Source: Cephalotus follicularis (taxonomy: Eukaryota; Streptophyta; Magnoliopsida; Oxalidales; Cephalotaceae). From it: DNA of 64,000 nucleotides. A program made the position numbers and the translations under genes. Each line of letters starts with the position of its first letter. The first letter of the stretch is position 1. Location of the stretch: contig BDDD01000717.1 of assembly GCA_001972305.1 (NCBI GenBank), forward strand, positions 208,701 to 272,700, read 5' to 3'. Below the pieces are notes generated by a model that worked only from the letters and a program-made list of their open reading frames with translations, had not been told where the DNA came from and searched no databases. Shown here one piece after another: positions 63,791 to 64,000 of the stretch.

Positions 63791-64000
63791 GCAGATTACT
63801 GATATAAGTCCTGTTAAGGCCTCAATTTGGAATGTAATTAACTTGACATTCATATGGATGATTGGAACAGTCTATACTGGCCTCATATTCAATTACATTT
63901 CAAGATTTAAACAATATACGCAATTCTTGTGAAAGTTGCATATGAATGACTATGAAATGCTATTGCCTTGTAATTCCTTGAATTACTACTGCTTTCGATT

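Larger units (their letters stand above)
62368..64000 (+). repeat. 3' LTR of element H (runs off the window)
   Basis: Starts TGCAATAACCGCAAATTC after the polypurine tract. Same layout as LTRs C and F: proximal array (62535-62665), AACCTGCAAAA block (~62792), TATA-like CTTATATCAAC (~62888), GTGTTAGAAACACTG leader, donors CTTGGTAAGTT (~63023) and AAG/GTAGGGGTAA (63531), distal array (63668-63790). The acceptor and LTR end lie beyond the window. Confidence 0.9.

Overview
This window looks like plant heterochromatin, most likely from a flowering plant (I cannot name the species). I find no intact host gene, tRNA or rRNA. Nearly every base belongs to nested transposable elements: Ty3/gypsy LTR retrotransposons with a tRNA-iMet-type primer binding site, one Copia-type solo LTR, and a large CACTA (En/Spm) DNA transposon. 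Plant-specific families (CACTA TNP2 with DUF4218/DUF4216-type domains, a Ptta-type second gene, chromodomain-bearing gypsy integrase ends, SIRE-like LTR ends) and GT-AG introns support a plant.

Layout. 1-5.8 kb: gypsy element A (minus; gag, protease, part of RT, 5' LTR), with a Copia-like solo LTR (366-2617, TSD CACCC) in its RT; that LTR carries a 213-codon ORF. 5.8-9.1 kb: a different gypsy element A2 (minus; protease, gag, an extra ORF before gag, and its LTR). 9.1-15.5 kb: a solo LTR (9134-15487, TSD ATGTG) that itself contains a 3.6-kb solo LTR full of minisatellites (10348-13993, TSD TTAAT). 15.5-19.5 kb: two partial LTRs, F and E. 20.1-22.6 kb: solo LTR (20093-22593, TSD ATGGG). 22.6-48.0 kb: one CACTA transposon (22607-47970, TSD TAT), about 12.5 kb after subtracting its insertions. 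It holds subterminal repeat arrays, a captured two-exon fragment of a heptahelical (ADIPOR-like) host gene on the minus strand, a broken TNP2 transposase and a broken Ptta-like second gene. A complete 10.1-kb gypsy element C (28284-38371, minus) sits in the TNP2 coding sequence, and a solo LTR (41202-43985, TSD ATTGA) sits in intron 1 of the second gene. 48.0-53.2 kb: a gag-only gypsy element B. 53.2-54.1 kb: minisatellite-rich sequence. 54.1-62.1 kb: gypsy element D (plus), nearly complete, 3' LTR truncated. 62.1-64 kb: the end of another gypsy element H and its LTR, running off the window.

The most unusual signal is not a gene. LTRs of at least eight copies carry dense arrays of short palindromes with a GTCGAC core: CAGYCGRCTG in most, and AAGACGTCGACGTCTT-like in the Copia-type solo LTR and one gypsy solo LTR. 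Most of these LTRs have two clusters in the same places: a proximal one about 100-500 bp from the LTR start, and a distal one about 0.8-1.6 kb in. In the gypsy LTRs the distal cluster falls in a predicted leader intron with a conserved donor (AAG/GTAGGGG) and acceptor (CCCCTAC...CAG/ATTGATG).

The broken genes show a consistent decay signature. All seven in-frame stops that I count in D are TAG, and at four codons comparison of copies A, C and D shows CAG in one copy and TAG in another, as expected from deamination of methylated cytosine in CHG context.

All calls come from reading the sequence and the supplied translations; no database search or alignment program was run.
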